From positions 14,665 through 69,225 of the forward strand of contig BRYA01000644.1 of the NCBI GenBank assembly GCA_030267965.1: a stretch of DNA of 54,561 bases, in the 5' to 3' direction. The notes beneath the pieces were generated by a model that did not search any database, was not told the origin of the DNA, and saw only the letters and a program-made list of their open reading frames with translations. Made by a program: the position numbers and the translations under genes. Of this stretch, positions 1 through 10,100 are shown in pieces. Source of the DNA: Triparma columacea (taxonomy: Eukaryota > Sar > Bolidophyceae > Parmales > Triparmaceae). Each line of letters opens with the position of its first letter. Positions within the stretch are counted from its first letter, which is position 1.

Positions 1-1369
1 GGGAGGGGGAGGGGGAGGGGGAGGGGGTTAATGTTATATAATACGTCGTGATCAACGTCAAGGTTCTCGTCCGTGATTTTCTTACCTTTCGGGGGCAAAT
101 TGTTGTTATTTAGATGGAGCGTGAGGTCAGTGGGGGGGGGGGTAGAGGCAGGGGAGGGGAGGGAGGTGGGTGGTGTGGCTGTTGCATTCTTATCGTCTAT
201 TTTAGTGGAATTGTTTGGAGGAGAAGAAAGGATGTCATTGGGATTCGTAGTGGTGGTGTTTGCAGTGGTTGTGTTTGCAGTGGTGGTAGTGTTTACAGTG
301 GTGATTTTCGCAGTCGTAGTCGTGGCATTGTTGTCGTCACCTTTTACAATGGCTTTGTCATTTGTGGGTTGTTTTTGGACGTCGAAAATGTTGTGAAGGG
401 CTGAAAGGATTGTTGGGGGGTGGTAGGTGTGGGAGAGGTCGTACTTTTTTACTGTTGGGGAGGGGTAGTGAGGGTGAGAAGGGAGGGGGATGGAGGAGGA
501 GGGAGTATGTTTGGTGAGCATTGTCTCAAATCATTGTCTCAAATAATTGTCTCAAATGTACGTCCCAAGCCTCTACCCTCTCTCTCTCTCTCTAGCCTCT
601 CTTTGGCCTCCTCTCCCGTGTATTTGTCCATAGAAGCATGATGTATCCTTCAAAGTGAGGCACTCTTACCTGTATCCTTTGTTTGTGATAATACTTGTGA
701 TGCTGTTTGTGATAGCGTTGTCTGTGATAGTGTTGTCTGTGATAGTGTCCTCTTGTTAGGTAGTCTATTCTCTTTAGGTTGTCTATTCTTAGCTTGTCCT
801 ATATTATAATTTGCATTATTTGCATTATTTGTGTTTGTATTTGTTGTATTAACTACATTTACGATCATAAACATTACTATTAACACTAACAACCCATGTT
901 TATCTGCGAATATGTTGATAATATGTTAGTAATTGAATTTAAAGAGGATTTAAAAGGGATTGTGTAGGGGGCTGGTGTCGGGAAAGGACAAGGGACTCAA
1001 GTCTATTTATTCAATCAATGAAACAACAAATATACAACACCTACAATCAATACAACAATCAACACATCTAGAATACTCACAAACAATCATCAACGCGCTA
1101 CCCTACTGAAGACAGATTGGGACAGATTTGGGAGAGACATCAGATCAAAGAGCAAAGGAAGGAGCTGAAGGAGCAACACAACTCAGCTTCGAATCAGCTC
1201 AATATTCCTCTTTTTCTTTGAAGGTTTGTTTGTGCTCCGTAACTGTGCTCCGTAATTGAGCTCCGTGAAGAGCTCTCTCTCTTTAGACTCACGCTAAAAA
1301 TAAAAAGCAAAAAAGGTTCCTTCCTATCAACTTGATTTCCTTTTCCTTTTCCTTCAACTTGATCGCCTC
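1..1369. other. Low-complexity stretch, no confident gene
   Basis: G-rich simple sequence opens the window (GGGAGG repeats, 1-28) and recurs to about 510. Around 240-320 there is a degenerate GTTTGCAGTGGTG-type minisatellite, and at about 700-755 a 15-bp unit (GTCTGTGATAGTGTT) is repeated. The minus-strand open frame 650-892 is only Asn/Ser/Gln-Thr repeats derived from that minisatellite after a hydrophobic start, so I do not call it a gene, although a short secreted repeat protein cannot be excluded. 900-1369 includes the likely 3' flank of the dehydrogenase that ends at 1370. Confidence 0.5.
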
Positions 1370-2841
1370 TTAATCCTGCTTCCCCTCCCCCGCCTCCTTT
1401 GTCTTCTCTTTCCTCCACCTCTTCTCCATTATGCCATCGTAAACTCTGGGAGCCAAAAACCTCAACCACAAACCAACTCGTGTCTTCCAGTCCCAGTTCA
1501 CCCCAATGTCCCTCTCACCGGCCTCGAAAGAGTCGCAGACCGAGCGAACGAGGAGCCGAGGGTCCATACCACGTGCCGTCGTTACGTCACGCCGACCCCA
1601 CTTCTTCCCACCCTGGGTGATTGAGGGGGGGAGAGGGGAGGGGGTCAGTCGTGTGGTGCATAGGGCAAGGAGCGAGCTAACAGCAAGACAACAACAAGCA
1701 AAGGAGGCCCTTGTGCAGCCTGCACAGGTGATCGCTACGCTTCTCTCCCTTATCTTATTTTTCCCATTCTCACCTCCCCAACGGCATTAACGCTCAGATT
1801 CGTCCTAACATACCCCGGGTTCACAACCACGACATCGACCTCCCCCTCCAACTCTGCCCTGACGCTCCCAGCGAACCCGTTAACTGCGTGCTTGCTCGCA
1901 GAGTAACCGCTCCTACCAGGCAGAGGAAGCAAACCCTGCACACTGCTCACCCAAACTACCGCCCCCTTCCCCTCCCTCATCCCCGGCAAGCACATCCCCA
2001 TGATGTCTACCCCTGCAAAGAAGTTCACCTCAAACATGTCCCTAACGCCTCCCTCGCCCAAGTCAGAGAACCCTGCCCTCTGACTGTAACCTGCGTTGTT
2101 GACCAGAATATCGACGCTACCACGGGAGAGCACGCCGCGGACGACAGCCTGACGGTCCGAAGAGCTGGATAAATCACACGCGCAGACTTCAATAACGCCA
2201 TCCCAACCATCAAGCTGAGAAGATGGGGAGCAAGGGGAGTGACGAGGCTGTGTGTTACAATTATGCGAGGGCGCTCGCACGCAGGAGGTCTTAAACTTTG
2301 TGCCTTTTGCTTTTACTGAAGCCGGGGGGGGAGGGCTTGCGCTTCTTCCCCCGTTTCCCCCCCCCCCCCCCACCCCCGTTGCCCAGACAGGCCTTCTCAC
2401 CTCCTTCACGATCCTTTCTCTTACCCTCTCCATACCACTACTGTCCCTACTGAGCATCACGACGCGGCGAGCACCACGACGGGCGACTTCAAAACACATG
2501 GCTGCGCCGATTCCAGAGGATGAACCGGTTATGAGGACTGACTTTCCTTCGAACTTCGGGGAAGGAGCAATCGAGCATAATTTATCCTCTTCACAGGATG
2601 CAACTGAACTCAAAGGTAACGCCTGTCGAACAAAACGCCCCCAAACTGGCGGTGTGGATTTATATGGGGAAGTAAATCTTACGTCGTGGACCTCAAAACG
2701 GTTAGGATTTTTCACTGTTTTCATCGAAAGGGCTGAAAAACCTTCTGCTTTCAAATCATCGGCCATATATATTGATGTCGCTAGAAATACACACACACAA
2801 ATACCTCGCTGTGGTACTTTCAAACTTGTAAACGATGTCAT
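1370..2841 (-). CDS. Short-chain dehydrogenase/reductase, DHRS7-like, three exons
   Basis: NAD(P)(H)-dependent classical SDR oxidoreductase; substrate unknown. Exons 2841-2401, 2214-1774 and 1612-1370 join in phase 0 with GT-AG borders to give about 374 residues. The Rossmann dinucleotide motif TGSSSGIG lies near residue 101, NNAG near 185, and the catalytic Ser...YSASK near 251. The third exon supplies the SDR7-type tail (TTARGMDPRLLVRS), which confirms the downstream intron. Intron 1 (2400-2215, 186 bp) is a multiple of three and has no stop, so an unspliced message would stay open and insert 62 Gly/Pro-rich residues; splicing restores the normal family spacing. The first ~85 residues match nothing I know; ATG at 2766 (MADDL) is an alternative start and would remove 25 residues beside a dispersed repeat. 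Function within the SDR family is not resolved. Confidence 0.85.
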
Positions 2842-2850
2842 TGAAGATTG

Positions 2851-2912
2851 TAATATAATGCACTATCTTTAGACCGAATTTCCATACCAGGATTTACGCT
2901 ACTATCTCCTAC
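2851..2912 (+). repeat. Dispersed ~60-bp repeat, copy A
   Basis: A 62-bp sequence beginning TAATATAATGCACTATCTTT and ending ACTATCTCCTAC. It is nearly identical to copy B (3284-3344, same strand) and copy C (8350-8408, opposite strand). Copy A lies directly upstream of the dehydrogenase gene. It may be a solo end of the element bounded by B and C. Confidence 0.85.
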
Positions 2913-3054
2913 AAAATCAGGTTAATTGGGCTTTATTCGACTTCGAGGGGAGCGTGGATACGAAATTGCGGCGATAGTCCCCGGGTAGGGGTTAATACAG
3001 AAGGTGGCTCCGGTGACGGATTGAGTGAGATTGGATTATTAGGGCCCACAGAAA

Positions 3055-3058
3055 NNNN
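3055..3058. other. Assembly gap (4 N)
   Basis: Four undetermined bases between copies A and B of the dispersed repeat. Spacing of these copies is therefore not certain. Confidence 0.95.
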
Positions 3059-3283
3059 GGGACAAGGAGGACACCAAATGTGTGGATGAGAGGGAGTGAC
3101 GTTAGATGTACGTTCCGTGGGGAGGTTGTGGCCTGTTATGTAAAAGGATACATAACGTGGCGCCTTTTTTTGCGTGCATTAAAAAAAAGAGAACGTTTGA
3201 CAGGAAGGAAACAGGACAGGGCAACAAGGACAGACATGAAACCTACACCAGTTTGCGTAGTTCACAGAGTGTGGGGGGAAATG

Positions 3284-3344
3284 TAATATAATGCACTATC
3301 TTTAGACCGAATTTCCATACCAGGTTTACGCTACTATCTCCTAC
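3284..3344 (+). repeat. Dispersed ~60-bp repeat, copy B (left candidate TIR)
   Basis: Same sequence as copy A with a few substitutions and one base missing after CCATACCAGG. It is in inverted orientation to copy C at 8350-8408, with the TAAT end outermost in both, as expected for terminal inverted repeats. Confidence 0.85.
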
Positions 3345-3621
3345 GAAAACATATGACTTGTGTGAACCTGAGAAGGGAAACAGGACTGAGCAGAAATCAG
3401 AACAGAGGAAACATTCTATAAGACCGATTTTTATATTGGAAACAACAGTTATTAACAGCGCTAGAGACTCTACAACAACTTGGAGTGCGATTTGTACTTC
3501 TTTTTGACAAATTTTTTGGTACTCTTCAACATATTATCTTTCATCATTATAATATTTAAAAGCACTTTTGAAATTTTGGAGTTTATTCTAGAAACCATAA
3601 TAAAAGAAATTTCAAAATAGA

Positions 3622-4166
3622 TCGCGGTCTCAGCGTCCATCTCGTCAAGCCTTTCGTACAGCAGACCATGTTGAGGAGGTCCATGATCTTCTCCTGCTTG
3701 AGGTCTGCCTCGGGCTCGTCCTCAGGGATGGCCCCCACGAGGTCGTTCAGCTCCTCGGCGTCCTTCTCCAGCCTGGCCCTCTCCTCGTCGACGGACATGA
3801 CGGCCTCTAGGGCGGACATTTCCGTTGCCTCCACCTCCTCCTTGAGGGGGGGAGGGGGTGAGAGGGAAGAGGAAGATGACGGGGGGAGCATGGGAAAGAG
3901 AGACAAGGGGTACGCACCTTGAAGAATCGTTTAGCGCCGCCTCGAGAGCCTCAATATTCCTCGTGTCCGCATCGTGAATGCCCAAGGTCGTCAGGCTAGA
4001 GGATGGCGGTGGAGGACTCTTGTTGATGCTCTTGTTCCTACTGTTGGGGCGGCTGTTGGGGCTGCGGATGGGTTTGACGTTCCAGTTGATCACCCTCCTC
4101 GCCTTCCTGACGGGGGACTTGATGACGCAGCGTGAAGTTGTCAACTGGGCCTTGGTCTGGCGCCAT
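3622..4166 (-). pseudogene. ABCF-type ATPase fragment, frameshifted and truncated
   Basis: The stretch around 3830-3650 encodes MSVDEERARLEKDAEELNDL and then an acidic segment, followed after a one-base frame change at about 3655 by YERLDEMDAETA. This is the linker of ABCF (ABCF2-like) proteins between Walker A and the signature region of the first ATPase domain. The sequence stops at about 3622 exactly where the family would continue toward the RAA-x-ILxGLGF region, and enters AT-rich DNA. No Walker A, signature or Walker B segment is present. An upstream basic segment (about 4144-3926, 'TLGIHDADTRNIEALEAALN') is separated by an intron-like stretch whose phases do not join cleanly. I read this as a dead gene fragment. 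Confidence 0.65.
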
Positions 4167-4784
4167 GACCTCGAAGCAGGAGAGTGAGATTTATAGAAAA
4201 TGGGAGAAGAGGGGAGGGGGTTGGTGGAAGGGATGGGCGTGTGTGTGTGGTATATGCCCCCTAAATAGAGAGGGCGACTGGTATGTGACTTCAGTGGTGT
4301 GAAAAGTGACTGTGGCTCTAAGTCATTCGCCCCCGCCCCTTTTACCAGGGTCGCGTGATAGGTTAGGATGCAAAGTTTTCCTAGAAGGGTGGGAAAACTT
4401 CCCGTATACTTTCCGACTTTCCGTCTTTCCCCTAATTTCCTCTTGGCAAGTGAGTTTTGTTTGGAATTTCTTCACACGACACGAATTCACGGATTCACAG
4501 CCCAAATCAAGCCATCTGTTGTAGGCCAGGAAAATAGGTAAGCGGACAAATATTACGATAATAACCTTCTTCCAAGTTCTCAAGGCTTGTGCCAGTTACT
4601 TTCTGTACATTGAAGTTTATGTTTCCAGCTGACATCCAAGGAATCAAGCCCTTATTGATCCATCGGGCGACTGGATTTCTTAGCATTGGGTTTTCTCGTC
4701 TCCGAGACGAGATGATACTACTTTCTGGCGTTATCATGATATATATAGTAGTGCTTTGGGAATATCGATCGGGCAAAGAACGGG
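4167..4784. other. No gene seen
   Basis: Between the ABCF fragment and the hairpin there is a (GT)n run near 4231-4240 and unremarkable unique sequence. Open frames on both strands lack family resemblance and codon pattern. Confidence 0.4.
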
Positions 4785-4823
4785 CAAAGAAGCGCCATTG
4801 ACGCCACAATGGCGCATTCTTTG
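4785..4823. repeat. Perfect-stem hairpin
   Basis: CAAAGAA GCGCCATTG (4785-4800) pairs with CAATGGCGC (4807-4815) and TTCTTTG (4817-4823) around a 6-nt loop, with a single unpaired A at 4816. It lies about 150 bp upstream of the first codon of the nuclease-like gene. It could be a folded-back remnant or a structured leader. Confidence 0.6.
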
Positions 4824-4970
4824 AGGGTCTCGCCATTCCTCTCCCTTGTTCTTTGTCAATCGCACCACTCACACACTTCGCTCCGCTGTTCGGGTTAGCC
4901 GACCTCCGCATCGCTAAGCCTCAATCAATAATCTTAACCTTGTTTTACGTTTACAAAAAGGTTTGATTAT

Positions 4971-6689
4971 ATGTCCTCCTCCTCCTCTCTCTCCTCTCTG
5001 TCTGATTCCCCTGATGAACATGACGAGGTGAGTAGTTTTCAGAAACTGTATCATCTTCTTTGATGTCTGATACGGCCTCATTGTCGAACTTTCTCAAATA
5101 CCCTTAACTCACGCCCTCTTTCCCCACAGGCTGCAGTTCCCAGATGCTCAATGTGTCGCTGTCCTCAACACCACCACACCAACCCACTTGTGAGGAAGTG
5201 CTCGCAGCCCAACGGCATCCCACAGCTTGCACACGAATACTGTCACTACAATCCCCTCTTCCGGCCACCCAACCATGAGCATGTCTGGCCCCATTGCTGT
5301 CGGCTGTCACTGGCATGTCAGACAGCTATTATCAACCAGACGGCACATTCGGATCACAGGAAGGAGGCCAAGGTAATACGTCAGATCGTAGTGAAGGCCG
5401 ACGAGATGTTCGATGAGGAGGAGCATAACTTTCGTGTCTCTTCTAACGGCGAAGGTGCACGCTTTGACCTCGTAACTTATGGCTCTCTTGAAGATGGCTC
5501 TCTTGAAGCCCCAAGTTTAGACCTTGGGGACCGAACTGAAGCGTTCCATGGAGCGCAAGTTAGGACGTGCTGGTTGCGGTTGGATATGGAGACAGATGTG
5601 GCGATCAGTGCAAGTAATGCGCTCGATTACGACTTTGTCATATGTGCTTTCAATGTGGCCAATAACTATGCGACGGTCCACGACCGGCAGGTTTGGACAG
5701 TTGTTAAAGGCTCGGACTTACAGGCGATGGCACCGGGTGGCACCTGGCATGTCACCAAAGAGGACGTTCTATTATTGGTGGGAGTTGGCGAGAACCATGG
5801 TTCCTTCTGGTACCATGGAGTTCAGGTTCATGGCTGTGATATTGAATACGTCTTAGACCACTTGATCGAACAGCACATAATCGCAGAAGAATCACACGAG
5901 CTGCAGCCATTCGCTGAAATTAGCTCACCTGTCGCCCCCAACCAAAAGACAGCCCATCGCGCTCTTGTGTATCACTGGGTCAAATTCCTGAAGCCAGCAG
6001 GTTTCGAGATAAGGTTCCCACAGGTTGACAACACTCATTGTGATTTCCTTCTAAAATGGCCAAATGGGTCTAAGTGGTTTCGCATTGAGTTTGTTACGTT
6101 GGGTGACATGCGTTCACAAAACGGACAAAATTCTTATCATGCATCAATCGGTCGTGCGAGCGGGGGGGCGAACCACACTGGGGACTACGACTTCTTATTT
6201 GTCTTTCATCAGGTCTGTGACAAGGTCCCCAAACGCGGCCACCGTGACTTATCCAACTACTCAGTTGACAACTGGAAGCTTCCAGACTACACGTGGGACA
6301 TGCTTATAATTCCAATGTGGGCATGCGTCGACAACCGCGTCGTCATCATCGACGAAGACTGGGTGCACCCGAATCTTGATGACGGAGAAAAACGGGGAGA
6401 TCGTACGTTTGAGCTGGAGGGTTCAGATGAAGACATCACAGAGGAAGAACAGATGGAAACTTCACAACCGAAAAACCCGTCCATCTTACTGACCATTGGA
6501 ACCACCGAAGAAGGAGGCCAGCGTCAGCACTATAACTCTCTTCATATCTCCCCTCATAGTGAGCCTCCTGGGCGTTCGGAGAACCGCAGCAGTGACTGGG
6601 CACGTAAGTTCATCGTACCGCTGACGCCGAGGGATTCGCTTGTCGAACGTTCGGAGCACATACGGAGCAGTACTGTACATGAGATTTAG
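4971..6689 (+). CDS. Cys/His-rich protein with PD-(D/E)XK-like domain, two exons
   Basis: Not a gene I recognise. Exon 1 4971-5027 (ATG then 18 Ser/Asp-rich codons) and exon 2 5130-6689 join in phase 0 across a GTGAGT...CACAG intron of 102 bp, giving about 538 residues. Residues ~24-80 are rich in Cys and His (CSMCRCPQHHH, then HEYCHYN, HEHVWPHCC), consistent with zinc binding. At ~290-410 the order helix (HRALVYHWVKFL), GFEIRFPQVD, a hairpin CDFLLKWPNGSKWFRIEF, then YDFLFVFHQ and DMLIIPMW resembles the core of PD-(D/E)XK nucleases. The Asp and Glu are present but the Lys expected two residues after the Glu is replaced by Val, so it may be inactive or the fold call may be wrong. The C-terminal 100 residues are acidic, then Ser-rich. 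It is the only intact gene inside the repeat-bounded segment. Confidence 0.7.
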
Positions 6690-6699
6690 GGTCGACAGT

Positions 6700-6807
6700 G
6701 AGGAGAGGAAGGGCAGTGGAGGGGAAGGGCAGTGGAGGGGAGTGTGGGTGGAGGGGAGTGTGGGTGGAGGGGAGTGTGAGTGGATGGGAGTGTGAGTGAA
6801 GGGGCGT
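6700..6807 (+). repeat. G-rich minisatellite, ~16-bp units
   Basis: Just after the stop codon at 6689 a run of GGGCAGTGGAGGGGAA-like and GTGTGGGTGGAGGGGA-like units is repeated about six times with drift. Confidence 0.7.
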
Positions 6808-7168
6808 GTGAGGTTGATACTGGAATTAGGGGACCATAATATCTCTACGATTACATTGAAACCTGTTAGTTCGTTCTTGAAGGAGCAGGGTCCCGTGTTT
6901 GAGTCAAGTAGACTTGCTTCCTCGCATTGCGAAAAATTCGAAGAGATGGATGTTGTGTGGTATAATTGTGCTGCAACGAGTTAAACGTGGGGGGGGATGT
7001 TGGGAGGAAGGGATGTGGAGGGTTAGAATGGACACTGGACAGCCGTAAGGACAAGCAACCTCACTCACTTTATCGCGGATAACACGAGTTCCTTTTCAAG
7101 CAAGCCCAGAAACCCATTTATTCCGACTTAATGGGTGGGGGGCGCCTAAACCCTGATGGTGGTGGTGG

Positions 7169-7335
7169 TCGGGATATAGTCTTAAAACCCGGGGGTTGGA
7201 GGTAGTGGGGGTCGGGATATAGTCTTAAGACCCGGGGGTTGGAGGTAGTGGGGGTCGGGATATAGTCTTAAAACCCGGGGGTTGGAGGTAGTGGGGGTCG
7301 GGATATAGTCTTAAAACCCGGGGGTTGGAGGTAGT
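7169..7335 (+). repeat. 43-bp tandem repeat, four copies
   Basis: GGGATATAGTCTTAAAACCC followed by GGGGGTTGGAGGTAGTGGGGGTC recurs with start points 7171, 7214, 7257 and 7300, a strict 43-bp period. Copies differ by one base (AAAACCC or AAGACCC), so the array is young. No gene covers it. Confidence 0.9.
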
Positions 7336-8349
7336 GATACGGGGGATACTTTTTTGGGGGGGGGTGATGTGGTTTATATCTGGAGGTAGAAATAGTCAGA
7401 CGTCAAATAGATATAATGAGTATGCTAATGAGTGTGTGTGTGTGTGTGCTCTTAATACTGAAAGAGGAGTGAATTGACCAACAGCAATGCTCCAAAATTC
7501 CAAAAAATAAAAGTGGAAAAAGGTGACAGGAAATTGTGAAGACCTTATATCAATGTTCATGGCATTTGCAAATTAAACGTGGTTGGTTTTTATTGTCATT
7601 CCAAGCGCGTCGAAGGTGTCCGAGACACGCCCTTCCCCCTCACGTTTTTCTCCTCCATCCTAATAATAATGACAATAATGCCCCCCTCGATCCAATTTCC
7701 AAAAGACAAAAGTGGAAGGTGTGACTAGAAATTTTGAATGATCATCGATCTTATATCTTTATTGATTTATCAATGTTCAATTTATTGAAAATTGAATATT
7801 TCTTGAATTATAGTTTATTTACATCTTATATTTTAGTAATTTAAGGACTTTTTTGTTTTTTAATATGATCAATGTATCTTCAATAGAATTTTTGAAAAAT
7901 AAATAATCTGTTGAATAGGAATTTTTAAAATTAATTTTTGTCTTAGATTTTAGAATATTTCAGATTCCATTAAATACATTCTTGATCATATTTAAATCTT
8001 TAATTTGCTTTAAATTGGTAGAAACGCTAGTTTGAGCATTTTTTGATCAGTACTTAATACTGATAAAAGGTAGAATTGAGGGTACAAATAATAGACGTTC
8101 CTACTGAAGTATGTGTTTGTTAAGTATATTCGGGGCAAGGGAACCCATTCAAACCGATCCCAACTGTCCGACTTCTCAGGGATTCAACCTCTGGATCTGG
8201 AGTAGTCTAACTTCAATATCATTAGGTCAGCCTTCCCCAACATCGGCACTGACGTAGCCATAGCATCCGACCAACACTCTTGCGGTCCAACGGACGCTCC
8301 ATACGTGTCAACGGCTGCATATCACTTCTGTCATTTCTGACACATTTTC
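7336..8349. other. AT-rich stretch, no gene seen
   Basis: Contains a short (GT)n run near 7433-7448 and a markedly AT-rich block at about 7735-8060. No frame with coding character is visible. Confidence 0.5.
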
Positions 8350-8408
8350 GTAGGAGATAGTAGCGTAACTCCTGGTATGGAAATTCGGTCCAAAGATAGT
8401 GTATTACT
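8350..8408 (-). repeat. Dispersed ~60-bp repeat, copy C (right candidate TIR)
   Basis: Reverse complement of copies A and B, from GTAGGAGATAGTAGCG to GATAGTGTATTACT. The match to copy B extends a few bases further inward (GAAAA after CTAC). It ends 30 bp downstream of the stop codon of the U-box gene on the minus strand. Confidence 0.85.
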
Positions 8409-8438
8409 TATTTTTCCTTTACTACTAGAATCTTAAAT

Positions 8439-9787
8439 TTACCAGTCTGGGTTAAATTCTAGCCAAATCTCTGCGTGGATCCCGCCCCCTGACCTGTACG
8501 TGCTGAGACCTTTCATTTTGTGCAAGTCTGTGTTCGCCCAAGTTAGTCGCATCGACTTACTTGTTACCCCCCTCCCCTCCACCCTTGTGTTTCCCTGGCA
8601 GTTTTCCTCAACGAGCTCCCAAGCGCCGCCTTTCGTTTGGCTTTCAATTTTGTAAGGTAGATCTGGAGGAGAATCCGTTCGCACGCCACCGACTTTCACC
8701 GGGCGTATGAACGTGATGACAACTGAAAGCTCCTTCCACCAGTCACCCACGATGCCGCAACGGCCGAAGCGAAGGTTTTCGGCATCCAAGTTCCATCCAG
8801 TACCAGTCCCTGCCAGACTGTAGCTCCCCGGAAGGTCGGCCACGGAAGAAGATACGAGGCCATCGAGGTGTTGAAGAGCCGATGGAGTGTAATCTAGCAA
8901 TACAACCTCATCTCCGGCCCTCCAATCTCCAGCCTCTGCGTATTCCACGGGATTGAAGCACCCGACACCCGCCTCCCCCCTCCCCTCAGCTCCCCAGAAG
9001 ATGACTCCACCCACTTTTTCTGTCCGCGTATTCTTGGCCAAAAAAACTGCCCCTCCGCCTCCCTTCACGTGAACGCACAGCTCTTCGGGAGACGGAACGT
9101 CTGACCAGTAGCCCCCCCCGATAGCGAGTCCAAGGTCATCCGGCCAGAATCGGAAGAAGGCGCCATCAGAGGCAGGGTTTGAGGGGTGGCTAGGGGGGAC
9201 TGTAGAGATGACGCGAAGGCCGGCGGGGGATGCAGGAGGAGGGACAGAGATGGGGACGAATAGGGGGGGGGCGGACGGCCTGCCTGGTGCTTCATCCTCT
9301 GCATCTTTCTCTTCTTCTTTCCCTTCCTCCTTCTCCTCCTCCTTTTGCTCATCTGCTAAATTAACCTCCTCAACGTCCGGGAGGGGCCCGTGAATATCAG
9401 GGTTGTAGTTATTCTGCGACACGTTGCGTTAGATATAATAGGGCGAAAGTGTTGTCGTTGTATTTCACCCGTTTTCATTCAACTCCACTCCTCTACCATC
9501 TCACTCCACCCCTCACTCACCTCGACGTACTCCTCCACCATATCACGCAAAGCAAGGTTGGGTGAAAGGTCAGCAACCGTCAACCTTAGATCTCTTTCTA
9601 TTGGGTCAGTCCCGTGTTCCCTAATCCACCTTACCAAGCTTTCATAGTCGTAAGTCTTTCCCGTTTTGCAAACAAGAGTAGGCAAGCGCATCAAGCTCTG
9701 GGTAATTGGGCATAAAAGATTTTCGGGAGGATCATTTGTATCAAGAGCAGAGGGGATCCGGAGAGGTGGGGGCCAGTGCAGGGGCAT
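8439..9787 (-). CDS. U-box E3 ligase-like protein with unknown C-terminal domain
   Basis: Probable RING-like U-box ubiquitin ligase. Exon 1 9787-9521 and exon 2 9413-8439 join in phase 0 over a 107-bp GTGAGT...CGCAG intron, giving about 413 residues. The U-box spans ~18-88: LLCPITQSLMRLPTLVCKTG, then KTYDYESLVRWI and PIERDLRLTVADLSPNLALR, close to the usual CPIT-x-M-P...GxTYe...W...P ...L.PN..LR pattern. An acidic Lys/Glu linker (~105-125) leads to ~280 residues that I cannot assign; they look all-beta (Trp- and Gly-rich, possibly carbohydrate- or galactose-binding-like). The start is fixed by in-frame stops just upstream of ATG 9787. Family assignment of the N-terminus is firm, substrate unknown. 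Confidence 0.8.
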
Positions 9788-10100
9788 TTTGTAACAGTTA
9801 ACTTTAGGAACCCCTGGTGTTGTCGGTGTTGTCGGTGTTGTCGGTAGGGTCGGTGTTGTCGGTGGCTTGGGCGAGCTGCTCTGCGTAGTCTAGATCGATG
9901 AAAATTTCCAGAAATCACCCGGGATTTGGCCATATCAGATTTATTTCTCAAGACTCGAACCGAGAACGCACGTCCATCCAGTCAATTTTGACAATCAAAA
10001 TTGAAGTCCTTTCCTCAAATTTCTCCAACGACCCAATCTTTGCACGTTACCGCTGCATACCACCCCCCCGTGACCCCAAACAACGACAAACAACATAAAT
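9788..10100. promoter_or_regulatory. Divergent promoter region, U-box gene and CxxC protein gene
   Basis: A 313-bp spacer between two outward-reading start codons. It contains a 9-bp tandem repeat (GTTGTCGGT) at about 9820-9862. No TATA-like element is obvious. Confidence 0.4.

Larger units (their letters stand above)
3284..8408. mobile_element. Candidate 5.1-kb element bounded by inverted repeats
   Basis: Copies B and C of the dispersed repeat face each other and enclose 5.1 kb. Inside are a decayed ABCF gene fragment (3622-4166), a perfect-stem hairpin (4785-4823), one intact spliced gene with a nuclease-like domain (4971-6689), two minisatellites and AT-rich DNA. No transposase of a known family is recognisable, and no clear target-site duplication is visible beyond TA-containing ends, so both the element status and its class are inference. 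Confidence 0.4.

Noticed and set aside
1..28. G-rich repeat at the window edge as a telomere
   Set aside because: The unit is GGGAGG-like, not TTAGGG, and low-complexity G-runs are common throughout the window.
2252..2872. Plus-strand open frame over the dehydrogenase
   Set aside because: Antisense shadow; the minus strand has SDR motifs and clean splice sites, and part of this frame is intron sequence.
4507..4911. 134-codon minus-strand frame inside the repeat-bounded segment
   Set aside because: Overlaps the hairpin, has no codon bias or recognisable motif.
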